From contig CAZIFQ010000006.1 in the NCBI GenBank assembly GCA_964538375.1, positions 82,814 through 146,813 of the forward strand: a stretch of 64,000 bases of DNA, read 5' to 3'. Both the position numbers and the translations under genes were made by a program. The notes under the pieces are model-generated. The model had not been told where the DNA came from. It was given only the letters and a program-made list of their open reading frames with translations, and did no database searches. Below, one piece after another: positions 8,232 to 16,051 of the stretch (within the stretch, counting starts at the first letter, position 1; each line of letters starts with the position of its first letter). Source of the DNA: JAUUZQ01 sp964538375 (GTDB taxonomy: Bacteria; Bacteroidota; Bacteroidia; Bacteroidales; GCA-2748055).

Positions 8232-8270
8232 AAAAAAATGCCGCACAAATCATCTTTGTACGGCATTTTT
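8232..8270 (-). terminator. terminator of tRNA-His transcript
   Basis: Sixteen-base arms (AAAAATGCCGCACAAA and TTTGTACGGCATTTTT) around a five-base loop. The single non-matching pair becomes a U-G wobble only in minus-strand RNA, and the minus strand then runs into T7. It starts one base beyond the tRNA 3' end. Confidence 0.8.
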
Positions 8271-8271
8271 G

Positions 8272-8347
8272 GGTGGAAGATGGGACTTGAACCCACGACC
8301 CCCGGAACCACAATCCGGTGCTCTAACCAAGCTGAGCTACATCCACC
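8272..8347 (-). tRNA. tRNA-His (anticodon GTG)
   Basis: Reads on the minus strand as a full cloverleaf: D arm GCTC/GAGC, anticodon stem CCGGA/TCCGG around loop TTGTGGT giving anticodon GTG, T arm GTGGG TTCAAGT CCCAT. The extra 5' G (G-1) opposite C73, the identity mark of histidine tRNA, is present. The acceptor stem GTGGATG / CTTCCAC has one T6:T67 mismatch. CCA is not fully encoded. The usual minus-strand terminator follows directly. Confidence 0.93.
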
Positions 8348-8357
8348 ATGTTGTATG

Positions 8358-8384
8358 AAAAACCTTAAAAACTAATTTTTAAGG
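8358..8384 (-). terminator. AT-rich hairpin with T-run between asparagine-synthase-like gene and tRNA-His
   Basis: Perfect inverted repeat CCTTAAAAA - CTAA - TTTTTAAGG (8363-8384), which on the minus strand is followed by TTTTT. It fits a weak terminator for the polysaccharide pair, placed only 11 bases before the tRNA 5' end, so it could also sit in the tRNA leader. Confidence 0.5.
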
Positions 8385-8462
8385 AGTGCGAATTTAATCA
8401 TATTTTTTGAAGTATAAAGATTAAGGAAGGAAAAAGAACTGTGAAATCAATGAAGATGTATT

Positions 8463-10061
8463 CTACATAGTAACTTCTCTTTCCAACTCATTCAGGAACC
8501 ACTCAATAATGAATCTGTTGTATTTATTTCCATTATACTTCACCACCCTTCCTTTTTTCAACATATCCTCCCTGAGCATCGAAGTAATTTCATAATAACA
8601 GATATTATCTCGTCTCTTTACTAATCTATTCTTAATAAACCCAGGGATATACTTCTTCATTCGGTCTTTCGCTCTCTGTTTAAGGATCCCTGAAGGACTG
8701 GGCTGCAACTCCTCAGTAAAATTCAGTCCATAAGATTCGAAATAATTGTTTCTCAAAATATCATCATAGAGCTTCTTACTGACTTTTTCTTCAACCGGAA
8801 GATGCTGAAAGAACCTGATGAGATCCAGGTCCCAATATGGAATCCTGAATTCATAATTCCAAAATGTATAGATGGAGTTGGAGTTAAAATTGAATTTCGC
8901 CAGTTTTTCTTTAAAATCCCAATCTTCATGAACAGAATACGATAAGTCATCAGGATCTTTACCCTTTTCTAACAGTGTTAATTTTATCTTATCCTTAAGA
9001 ATTTTCGTTTCTGTTGCATTATATTCGTCATATAGATACTTCACCCTGAAAATCCGGTCTATCATTTCATCCATCGACTCATGGTGACTTGAGAATCCAT
9101 GTTTGAAGAACTGACTTCCCCCAAGGAAATCACCGGAATGGCCCGGGATAAAAACAGAGTCATCCGGAATTAGATTCTTCTCTTTCATATACTTAACTGC
9201 AAAATACTCCTGGAAATAGAACATGGAACTCAGGTTTGATCCCCATTTATAATAATCCTGAAAGGTTGCACTTTCCAGGTACGCGCCGATAGTTTCTTCA
9301 TCATATTCAACAAAAATCCACTGGAAACCCAAAACCTTGGCGACCTGCCTTGATACAAGAGCTTCCGGATTATCTTTTCGGCCATAAGAGAAACAAATAA
9401 CATTCTTGTGGCCTAATTTCTTTAACATCACAGCTATCAACCTGCTATCATACCCACCACTTAAAGGAACAAGAGCGGTTCTTCCAGCAATTCCTTCTAC
9501 CAGCCGTTGAAATGCCTGCTCGAAATATCTGATTCCCTCCCTTTTATGTTCCCCATAGGATGCTTCCCGAACATTTTTCACCCTGTAGGAGAAATAATAG
9601 TTCTTTGTGCATTCTGAATCCAGAACAACTATTTCACCTGCCTGGAGCTGATTCAAACCTGAGATTAGTGTTTCATCTCCTGAAACGAAGCCGGTGGATC
9701 TGAATTCCAACCTGGAAAGTGAAGAAATCTGCGGATTATTCATCTGCTCCTTCAGGAACCATGCATTATCTGAAACAAGCCATTCTTTTCCTTTCTTTAT
9801 ATAAAAAAGAGGAAACGACCTTATTGTATCTACTGCCAGGTACACTGCTCCCTCTATTGCCAACACAACAGAAAAAACACCATTCATACCTTGCATCTTC
9901 TTTCTGAATTCCAGGGGTGAATCAACATCCTTAAAATAATTCAGAACTTCTTCTCCCTGGTATAACCTTCCCTCCGCATCAAAGAAACTTCCCTTTACAT
10001 GGCAAGCCCCAATGCTGTACCACGCAAACCCTCGCTTATTGATTAAATTAAGTCCTGTCAT
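8463..10061 (-). CDS. asparagine synthase-like protein lacking the N-terminal glutaminase cysteine
   Basis: A 532-residue protein with the two-part asparagine synthetase B architecture: an Ntn-type glutamine-amidotransferase-like domain (about residues 1-155) and an adenylating synthase domain with the ATP PP-loop SGGYDS at 201-206. An active enzyme starts with Met-Cys, Cys2 being the nucleophile that hydrolyses glutamine. Here the ATG at 10061 gives MTGLNLINKR with no cysteine before Cys20, so glutaminase activity is probably lost. Such proteins are common in surface-polysaccharide clusters, where they may amidate sugars using ammonia or another donor. The gene begins ten bases after the flippase stop. 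A TTG two codons further upstream is an alternative start. The exact acceptor is unknown. Confidence 0.8.
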   Translation of the reverse strand: MTGLNLINKRGFAWYSIGACHVKGSFFDAEGRLYQGEEVLNYFKDVDSPLEFRKKMQGMNGVFSVVLAIEGAVYLAVDTIRSFPLFYIKKGKEWLVSDNAWFLKEQMNNPQISSLSRLEFRSTGFVSGDETLISGLNQLQAGEIVVLDSECTKNYYFSYRVKNVREASYGEHKREGIRYFEQAFQRLVEGIAGRTALVPLSGGYDSRLIAVMLKKLGHKNVICFSYGRKDNPEALVSRQVAKVLGFQWIFVEYDEETIGAYLESATFQDYYKWGSNLSSMFYFQEYFAVKYMKEKNLIPDDSVFIPGHSGDFLGGSQFFKHGFSSHHESMDEMIDRIFRVKYLYDEYNATETKILKDKIKLTLLEKGKDPDDLSYSVHEDWDFKEKLAKFNFNSNSIYTFWNYEFRIPYWDLDLIRFFQHLPVEEKVSKKLYDDILRNNYFESYGLNFTEELQPSPSGILKQRAKDRMKKYIPGFIKNRLVKRRDNICYYEITSMLREDMLKKGRVVKYNGNKYNRFIIEWFLNELEREVTM

Positions 10062-10071
10062 ATTCAAAATA

Positions 10072-11361
10072 TTACACTGCTCCTCTTCCTGTATCAGCCT
10101 TTTTTGCCAGTTGTAAATACCAAAACAAACTATACGTCAGCACAAATACACTTAAACCGCTGAAGAGAAGAAGTGCAAGGTATACATTATTCAAAAGTAC
10201 ACCGATAACCAGGGCCAGTATCCTGAATGAGATTTTGATAAGCTCGATCACTAATGCCTTTTTCTGCACAGAAAGCATATCCCCCAGAAATGAAATGGGT
10301 CCGGATAAAAATGCCATAAACAGCCATGGGACAAAAATTCTCATATATACACCGGCCTCATGCCATTCTTCTCCAAAGATGAAGCTGACTAATCCCGGAC
10401 CAAAAATAAGGATAATAGCAAAAGGTATGGCCGCAATAGCAGCCATGCGCAGGACGAATTTTCTTACCTCAACATGAATAAGTTTACCTTCATTATGTTT
10501 TTCAATGATCCTTTGCGAAAAAACTTTTGAAAATGAGTTTGACAGAAGATTCATCGGCCGATTTATCAACATAAAACCCAGTCCATAGTAACCTACTATA
10601 TCATGTGTGAAATATTGAGTAAATACAAAAACAGGCAAGGAAGAAGAAAGGTTATTGATCAAATTATGGACCATTCTGTATTTTGGGAAATACTTGTATT
10701 CCTTAGCCAGGTTTTTTAGCTCCCCCCACTTAAGCTGAAGAAATTGAGTAAGATCTGTTCTTAGCAATCTCACCAGAAAATAAAGTGCTCCTACTGCCTG
10801 TCCTACTATAGCTCCAACAATCAGCCCTCCCCCTGTATCGAGTGTGCTACTGGTCGACAACTTAACAGCAGAATTCGATATAGACTGACTAAGATTTGCA
10901 CCGGCAATGGTTTTATATGCAGTGATCCTGTTGGACCAATAGCTTAGTGTTTGAAACAGCGCCACCAAAAAAGTGGAAGCCGGAATGAAGTATAGCCATT
11001 TGCCAATATTTTCGTTTCCTAACCAGATTGGAATTGATTGATGAAAAATGGCGATAAACAACAACAATAATATACTGAAGACAAGACTTAATACTATCCC
11101 AAGAACAGTAAGTCCCTCACCGTCTTTCTCCTTTTTAGGAATCATTACTGCCATTTCATACTTGCCGGTTGAGATAATCGCCGTTATGGCAATAATGCTC
11201 ATATATAGCGCAAATAATCCATGCTCCTCGGGAGTATAAATGCGCGTCAATACAGGGTATATAGCAAGAGATATGGCTTGAGCAATACTTGTGGCAGAGA
11301 GAAGCGTAAATACGTTTCGGAGAAATTTATTCCTTGCAAGTGCTTTCAATCGTTCGCGCAT
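10072..11361 (-). CDS. oligosaccharide flippase family protein (Wzx-like)
   Basis: A 429-residue integral membrane protein with roughly 12 hydrophobic helices, matching the polysaccharide transporter (MATE-like/MVF) family that flips lipid-linked oligosaccharides across the inner membrane. The N-terminus (NVFTLLSATSIAQAISLAIYP) with VLTRIYTPEEHGLFALYMSI is characteristic: the TRxYxPxxxGxFAL phrase is the family hallmark near residues 38-50. It is followed after ten bases by the asparagine synthase-like gene. No glycosyltransferase or polymerase lies nearby, so the pair may be a fragment of a larger locus or serve one placed elsewhere. ATG at 11361; a TTG two codons upstream also fits. Confidence 0.85.
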   Translation of the reverse strand: MRERLKALARNKFLRNVFTLLSATSIAQAISLAIYPVLTRIYTPEEHGLFALYMSIIAITAIISTGKYEMAVMIPKKEKDGEGLTVLGIVLSLVFSILLLLFIAIFHQSIPIWLGNENIGKWLYFIPASTFLVALFQTLSYWSNRITAYKTIAGANLSQSISNSAVKLSTSSTLDTGGGLIVGAIVGQAVGALYFLVRLLRTDLTQFLQLKWGELKNLAKEYKYFPKYRMVHNLINNLSSSLPVFVFTQYFTHDIVGYYGLGFMLINRPMNLLSNSFSKVFSQRIIEKHNEGKLIHVEVRKFVLRMAAIAAIPFAIILIFGPGLVSFIFGEEWHEAGVYMRIFVPWLFMAFLSGPISFLGDMLSVQKKALVIELIKISFRILALVIGVLLNNVYLALLLFSGLSVFVLTYSLFWYLQLAKKADTGRGAV

Positions 11362-11683
11362 ATCCAAAAGTAGAAAAAAAAGTTGAGGGTTGAGAGTTTA
11401 GAGTTTAGAGATGCTGCCCGTTAAACATTAATCGTTCAATGTTCAAGCTTATCTCAACAATGTTAATTTGTCAGTTGTTATACTAAATATGAAATTGGCA
11501 TGCTAATTGAAATAGGCATATCTGTGATTATGTAAAACAGTTAAACAGTATACATTGAGTTTCTGAGACTGCTCACCAGGTTCGCAGGAAGAAATTAGAC
11601 AGCATAAATATATACGCAGTAAATAATAAAATCTAGTGTATCTTTACGCCTTTAATATTTATGTTGTCAACATCTTTTTTGAA
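11362..11683. other. divergent intergenic region with a small tandem repeat
   Basis: About 320 bases separate the flippase and the aminotransferase, which diverge. It holds four tandem 7-bp units at 11382-11409, then AT-rich unique sequence that should contain both promoters. TATCTTTA at 11639-11646 resembles the Bacteroidota -7 element and points toward the aminotransferase. No gene is visible. Confidence 0.55.
11382..11409. repeat. four 7-bp tandem units (GTTgAGg / GTTtAGa)
   Basis: Units GTTGAGG, GTTGAGA, GTTTAGA, GTTTAGA follow one another exactly, 20 bases upstream of the flippase start. The word GTTTAG/GTTGAG recurs in the spacer at 52308-52382. Confidence 0.7.
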
Positions 11684-13159
11684 ATGACTGAACTTGAACG
11701 CTACTTTCAAAAGTTTCGGGATAATATCATCGGTATTGATGAAACCTTCGTCTCCCCCTATGGCGAACAGAAGATTTATTATGCAGATTGGATTGCAAGT
11801 GGGCGGCTATACCGGCCCATAGAATCAAATATATTGGAGAAATTTGGTCCCTATGTGGCCAATACCCATACCGAAGCGACCACAACAAGTACCTTAATGA
11901 CCAAGGCCTACCACTACTCACATAAATACATCAAGGAACATGTAAATGCCGGGCCTAATGATGTAATACTTACAGCAGGATTTGGAATGACAGCCGTCGT
12001 TAATAAGCTACAGCGAATACTAAGCTTGAAAGGATGTGGCGGAACAGATAGAGATTGTCCTAAAAAGATGGAAAAACCTGTCATTTTTGTTACTCACATG
12101 GAACACCATTCAAACCATACATCATGGTTTGAGACTACTGCGGAGGTAGTTCAACTGGAACCGGATGAAGATTTACTGGTGGATATAGATGACCTGAGAA
12201 GGAAGTTGGAACTCTACAAGGACCGGGAGTTTAAAATTGGTTCTTTCACAGCTTGCTCAAATGTAACAGGAATAAAAACCCCTATCCATGAGATGGCAAA
12301 GTTGATGCACGAATACGGTGGATTGATCTTTGTTGATTATGCTGCCGGTGCACCTTATATGGATATCAATATGAATCCAGCCGATCCGAAAGAGAAACTG
12401 GATGCCATTTTCTTCTCTCCACATAAATTCCTTGGCGGGCCGGGTTCATCCGGGGTGCTGATTTTTGACAAAGCGATGTATAAGCTTGAGGTTCCCGATA
12501 ATCCCGGGGGAGGAACAGTTGACTGGACCAATCCATGGGGCAATTACAAATATGTGGATGACATTGAGGTAAGAGAAGATGGAGGTACACCGGGTTTCTT
12601 ACAGTCAATTAAAACAGCACTTGCCATTGAATTAAAAGAACAGATGGGCGTCGAAAATATTCTAGCCCGTGAAGAAGAATTATTGAAAATTGCACTTCCG
12701 GGTTTACGCAAAATCTCCGGAATTAAAATTCTGGCGGATAATATGGACGACCGGCTCGGTGTCATTTCCTTCTATCATCCAGAGATACATTTCAACCTGA
12801 TAGTCAAGCTACTCAACGACAAATACGGCATTCAAACTCGTGGCGGCTGTGCATGTGCCGGTACATATGGGCACTATTTGCTCGAAGTTAGCTATGACCA
12901 GAGCAAGGAGATAACCGATATGATCAATAATGGCGACCTGTCTGAAAAGCCGGGCTGGGTTCGCTGGTCGCTGCATCCAACCATGCTTGATAAAGAAGTA
13001 CATCATTTTGTGAAGGCAGTTAAAGAGATCGTGAGTGAGATTAATGAGCTGGAGAAAGATTATCTCTATCTGCCAAAAAAGAATGAATTTATCCATAAAA
13101 ATGAGGTGGATTCTACAAAAAATGAAGAAATACTGAAAGAGTGGTTTACCCTGGAATAA
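11684..13159 (+). CDS. aminotransferase class V-fold PLP-dependent enzyme (cysteine desulfurase-like)
   Basis: A 491-residue fold-type I PLP enzyme. The PLP-binding lysine is Lys248 in FFSPHKFLGG; the cofactor-stacking His pair lies in MEHHSNH (about 140-145) and the PLP aspartate in FVDYAAGAP (Asp218). The C-terminal domain has GIQTRGGCACAGTYGH with Cys389 and Cys391, where cysteine desulfurases carry their persulfide cysteine. It is about 80-90 residues longer than SufS/IscS, with an extra internal segment around 265-300 rich in G, P and W. Function may be sulfur mobilisation or another beta-elimination; substrate is not evident. The ATG at 11684 is preferred over a GTG at 11636, which would add 16 unrelated residues. 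The gene ends 10 bases before the GNAT-like gene, suggesting a two-gene operon. Confidence 0.8.
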   Translation: MTELERYFQKFRDNIIGIDETFVSPYGEQKIYYADWIASGRLYRPIESNILEKFGPYVANTHTEATTTSTLMTKAYHYSHKYIKEHVNAGPNDVILTAGFGMTAVVNKLQRILSLKGCGGTDRDCPKKMEKPVIFVTHMEHHSNHTSWFETTAEVVQLEPDEDLLVDIDDLRRKLELYKDREFKIGSFTACSNVTGIKTPIHEMAKLMHEYGGLIFVDYAAGAPYMDINMNPADPKEKLDAIFFSPHKFLGGPGSSGVLIFDKAMYKLEVPDNPGGGTVDWTNPWGNYKYVDDIEVREDGGTPGFLQSIKTALAIELKEQMGVENILAREEELLKIALPGLRKISGIKILADNMDDRLGVISFYHPEIHFNLIVKLLNDKYGIQTRGGCACAGTYGHYLLEVSYDQSKEITDMINNGDLSEKPGWVRWSLHPTMLDKEVHHFVKAVKEIVSEINELEKDYLYLPKKNEFIHKNEVDSTKNEEILKEWFTLE

Positions 13160-13169
13160 TCGAATACAA

Positions 13170-14360
13170 ATGAAAATTTTACTTGTTTCTAACAAGCGGA
13201 CTGAACAAGAGTTTATCAAGTTTCCTCATCGCCTGTATAAGGACGACCCTAATTACGTGGCTCCGTTTAACAAAGACGTTAAAGCTGCTTTCAATTCAAA
13301 AACCAATGTTCACTTTGGCCAGGGCGACGCCATTCGCTGGATCTTGAAAAATGATTCTGGTAAAACCATCGGTCGGATTGCTGCTTTCTACGAAAAGAAT
13401 AAAGCTGCTGCAGATTATGTTAACAGCGGCGGATGTGGCTTTTTTGAATGTATCAATAGCCAGGAAGCTGCAAATCTATTGCTTGATACGGCTGCAAACT
13501 GGCTAAAAGAACAGGGCTTTGAAGCCATGATAGGTCCAATTAATTTTGGAGAGAACGAATCCAACTGGGGCTGCCTGGTCTATGGTTTTGTACAACAGGG
13601 TTATGGCATGGCATATAACAAACCATATTATCAGAATTTGTTGGAGGCCTACGGTTTTCAACTCTATTACAGGCAGCTTTCTTACCATATTGATCTCAAT
13701 AAACCCTTTCCGGAACGATTTTGGAAGATTGCAGAATGGGTGAATAATAAACCTGGCTTTAGCTTTAAACACTTCACCTATAAAGATGCCAATAAATTTG
13801 TAGATGATATTGTACATATATACAACACGGCCTGGGTCAAGCTCAAAGACGACTTTATCCCTATGGAGCATGATGTCATCTACGAAATGCTGAACAAGGC
13901 AAAACCTATTTTGAACCCGGAATTGGTCTGGCTTGCCTATCATAAAGATGATCCGATTGCTTTCTTCATCTTCCTTCCTGATGCCAACCAGATATTTAAG
14001 CATCTGAACGGAAAATTACATCTACTCAACAAACTTAAATTCCTTTGGCTGAAATCCAGGAATAAAATGACCAGGATAAGGGGTGTTGCAGCAGGCGTTG
14101 TACCTAAATTTCAAAATTCAGGTGTTGAATCTGCCATCTTCTGGCAGATGAAGCCGGTGGTAGAAAAGAACCCGCATTTGAAAGAAATAGAGATTTCGTG
14201 GGTAGGAGACTTTAACCCTAAAATGATGGCGCTATACCAGGCAACAGGAGCCCAGCATGCCAAGGTACATCATACCTACATGTATATGATTGATAAATCA
14301 ATACCCTTCAAGCGTTTCATGGGAGATGCTGTTGACGAATCAATACTGCCTGAATACTAA
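13170..14360 (+). CDS. GNAT-like family protein
   Basis: A soluble 396-residue protein of a family common in Bacteroidota and annotated as GNAT-like or hypothetical. It starts MKILLVSNKRTEQEFIKFPH followed by LYKDDPNYVAP; the middle contains MIGPINFGENESNWGCLVYGF; the C-terminal part has RGVAAGVVPKFQNSGVESAIFW and EISWVGDFNPKMMALYQATGA. The last phrases resemble the acetyl-CoA-binding motif A (V-x-P-x-x-Q-x-x-G) and the motif B region of GNAT acetyltransferases. No signal peptide is seen. Its substrate is unknown. It follows the class V aminotransferase after 10 bases and may act with it. Confidence 0.65.
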   Translation: MKILLVSNKRTEQEFIKFPHRLYKDDPNYVAPFNKDVKAAFNSKTNVHFGQGDAIRWILKNDSGKTIGRIAAFYEKNKAAADYVNSGGCGFFECINSQEAANLLLDTAANWLKEQGFEAMIGPINFGENESNWGCLVYGFVQQGYGMAYNKPYYQNLLEAYGFQLYYRQLSYHIDLNKPFPERFWKIAEWVNNKPGFSFKHFTYKDANKFVDDIVHIYNTAWVKLKDDFIPMEHDVIYEMLNKAKPILNPELVWLAYHKDDPIAFFIFLPDANQIFKHLNGKLHLLNKLKFLWLKSRNKMTRIRGVAAGVVPKFQNSGVESAIFWQMKPVVEKNPHLKEIEISWVGDFNPKMMALYQATGAQHAKVHHTYMYMIDKSIPFKRFMGDAVDESILPEY

Positions 14361-14402
14361 AAAGATGTGGCTTGATGGATTCAAATTTCTGCCCGATAAA
14401 AT

Positions 14403-14432
14403 TTTGGATTTAAAGAAAACATCTTATCTTTG
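14403..14432 (+). promoter_or_regulatory. Bacteroidota-type promoter of the L31 gene
   Basis: TTTG at 14403-14406 and TATCTTTG at 14425-14432 with 18 bases between, matching the Bacteroidota sigma-ABfr consensus (TTTG at -33, TAxxTTTG at -7). It is 45 bases upstream of the L31 ATG. Confidence 0.85.
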
Positions 14433-14476
14433 CAGTCCGTTTGAAAAAAGAATAGTAGGATAAGAAACTGTTAAAA

Positions 14477-14752
14477 ATGAAAAAAGGAATACATCCGGAG
14501 AATTACAGGTTAGTTGCATTTAAAGATATGTCTAACGAAACTGTATTTATAACTAAGTCAACCGCACAGACAAGAGAGAAGATTAAGCTGGAAGATGGGA
14601 ATGAATATCCATTAATTAAGCTTGAAATTTCTAATACATCTCACCCATTCTATACTGGTAAGATGAAGCTTGTTGATACTGCAGGACGTGTTGATAAATT
14701 CATGAACAGGTACAAGACGCATTACAAGAAGCAAGAAGGAGGAGAAAAGTAA
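14477..14752 (+). CDS. rpmE2: 50S ribosomal protein L31 type B
   Basis: A 91-residue ribosomal protein beginning MKKGIHPENYRLVAFKDMS and containing ISNTSHPFYTGKMKLVDTAGRVDKF, the L31 signature (SHPFYTG..k..D..GRV..F). It contains no cysteine at all, so it is the zinc-free type B form that lacks the CxxC zinc ribbon. It has a clear own promoter and terminator, making a single-gene transcript. Confidence 0.97.
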   Translation: MKKGIHPENYRLVAFKDMSNETVFITKSTAQTREKIKLEDGNEYPLIKLEISNTSHPFYTGKMKLVDTAGRVDKFMNRYKTHYKKQEGGEK

Positions 14753-14776
14753 AATTTTTCTTTTTGATAAAATATA

Positions 14777-14804
14777 AAGGGTGCTTGTCAGCACCCTTTT
14801 TTTT
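14777..14804 (+). terminator. rho-independent terminator of the L31 gene
   Basis: Stem AAGGGTGC / GCACCCTT with a TTGTCA loop followed by an uninterrupted run of T, 25 bases after the L31 stop. Confidence 0.9.
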
Positions 14805-14839
14805 GTGCTTTTTTTACTACTTTTATTAAAAATCTGAAT

Positions 14840-16021
14840 ATGGGTTTCATTCTCTTTGATGATCACAGCTGGGAAAACCTTCTTCCTCTAACATATACCA
14901 AGCCGGTTTCAGAGCTAAGGGTGGGTATTCTTACCATTCGTGAGAAATGGGAGAGAAGACTTAAAATGACTTCTTCCTCCCAAACCCGGGATTACCTGTC
15001 TGTAAAATTCCCAATCGTCACTGAAGCTGAAAATCTTTGGATCAATGCCTCGCTATTGCCCACTGCGAATGTCATCAGCGCCATTTTGAAGCTGAAACCT
15101 GGTAATACCCTAAAAAAGGGAGATACTTTGCTGGCTGCCAGGAATAACAATACCGATTTTACCAGCGATACCAATGAAGAAGGTACGACAGAATATGGGC
15201 AGGAAATTGATCTGATTGATTTCCCCTGGAAAATATTTTCATTGAACGGACAAGAAATTGAAGCTGATTACCAGCTACTTACCACAGGGAGACAATCTGA
15301 AAAACTCAGCAAGACTGTCAATATCATTCAGCCGGAAAAAGTATTTATAGAGGAAGGATTCAAAGGTGAATATTTCACGCTGAATGCTTCATCCGGACCC
15401 ATCTACCTGGGTGCTGACACTGAAATAATGGAAGGATCTGTTATAAGGGGCCCTTTTGCTCTCTGCGATCACTCGACCATAAAGCTGGTCACTAAAATAT
15501 ACGGACCTACAACAATCGGCCCCCATTGCAAAGCGGGTGGAGAGATAAACAACTCAATTCTCCAGGGCTATTCAAATAAAGGTCATGATGGCTTCCTTGG
15601 AAATTCTGTTATTGGAGAGTGGTGTAATATTGGCGCCGACACCAATGTCTCCAACCTGAAAAATAATTATACCAATGTCAAACTTTGGAATTATCCGCTT
15701 AACAGGTTTAGAAATACCGGGCTCCAGTTCTGCGGATTGATCATGGGCGACCACTCTAAATGTGGCATCAATACCATGTTTAATACAGGTACAGTAGTGG
15801 GTGTAAGTGCCAATATTTTTGGTGATGGTTTTCCCCGTAACTTCATCCCATCGTTTTCATGGGGAGGAGCTGCCGGAATGAGTCTCTACAAAACGGACAA
15901 AGCGTTTGAAACCATGAAGCTGGTGATGAAACGAAGAGGTGTTGAGCTTAGCGGTACAGACCAGCAAATTTACCAACACATTTTTGAACAAACAGGGAAA
16001 TTCAGAATAAGACATCATTAA
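14840..16021 (+). CDS. GlmU-like sugar nucleotidyltransferase/acyltransferase (Bacteroidota alternative GlmU)
   Basis: A 393-residue protein with an N-terminal half resembling a shortened nucleotidyltransferase (FILFDDHSWENLLPLTYTKPVSELRVG, the start typical of the TIGR03991 alternative GlmU family) and a C-terminal half, about residues 190-350, of hexapeptide repeats forming a left-handed beta helix (GADTEIMEGSVIRGPFA, GPTTIGPHCKAGGEI, GADTNVSNLKNNY, GINTMFNTGTVVG). It is proposed to make UDP-GlcNAc from GlcN-1-P as a bifunctional acetyl/uridyltransferase, which fits with glmM at 20294 in this window. The bifunctional activity is from family annotation, not from visible catalytic residues. 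Confidence 0.85.
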   Translation: MGFILFDDHSWENLLPLTYTKPVSELRVGILTIREKWERRLKMTSSSQTRDYLSVKFPIVTEAENLWINASLLPTANVISAILKLKPGNTLKKGDTLLAARNNNTDFTSDTNEEGTTEYGQEIDLIDFPWKIFSLNGQEIEADYQLLTTGRQSEKLSKTVNIIQPEKVFIEEGFKGEYFTLNASSGPIYLGADTEIMEGSVIRGPFALCDHSTIKLVTKIYGPTTIGPHCKAGGEINNSILQGYSNKGHDGFLGNSVIGEWCNIGADTNVSNLKNNYTNVKLWNYPLNRFRNTGLQFCGLIMGDHSKCGINTMFNTGTVVGVSANIFGDGFPRNFIPSFSWGGAAGMSLYKTDKAFETMKLVMKRRGVELSGTDQQIYQHIFEQTGKFRIRHH

Positions 16022-16051
16022 TACAATGCCATTACCAGCTATTACATAAAC

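Noticed and set aside
13503..14003. A 166-residue minus-strand frame opposite the GNAT-like gene
   Set aside because: Antisense to a well-supported gene; no homology or signal.
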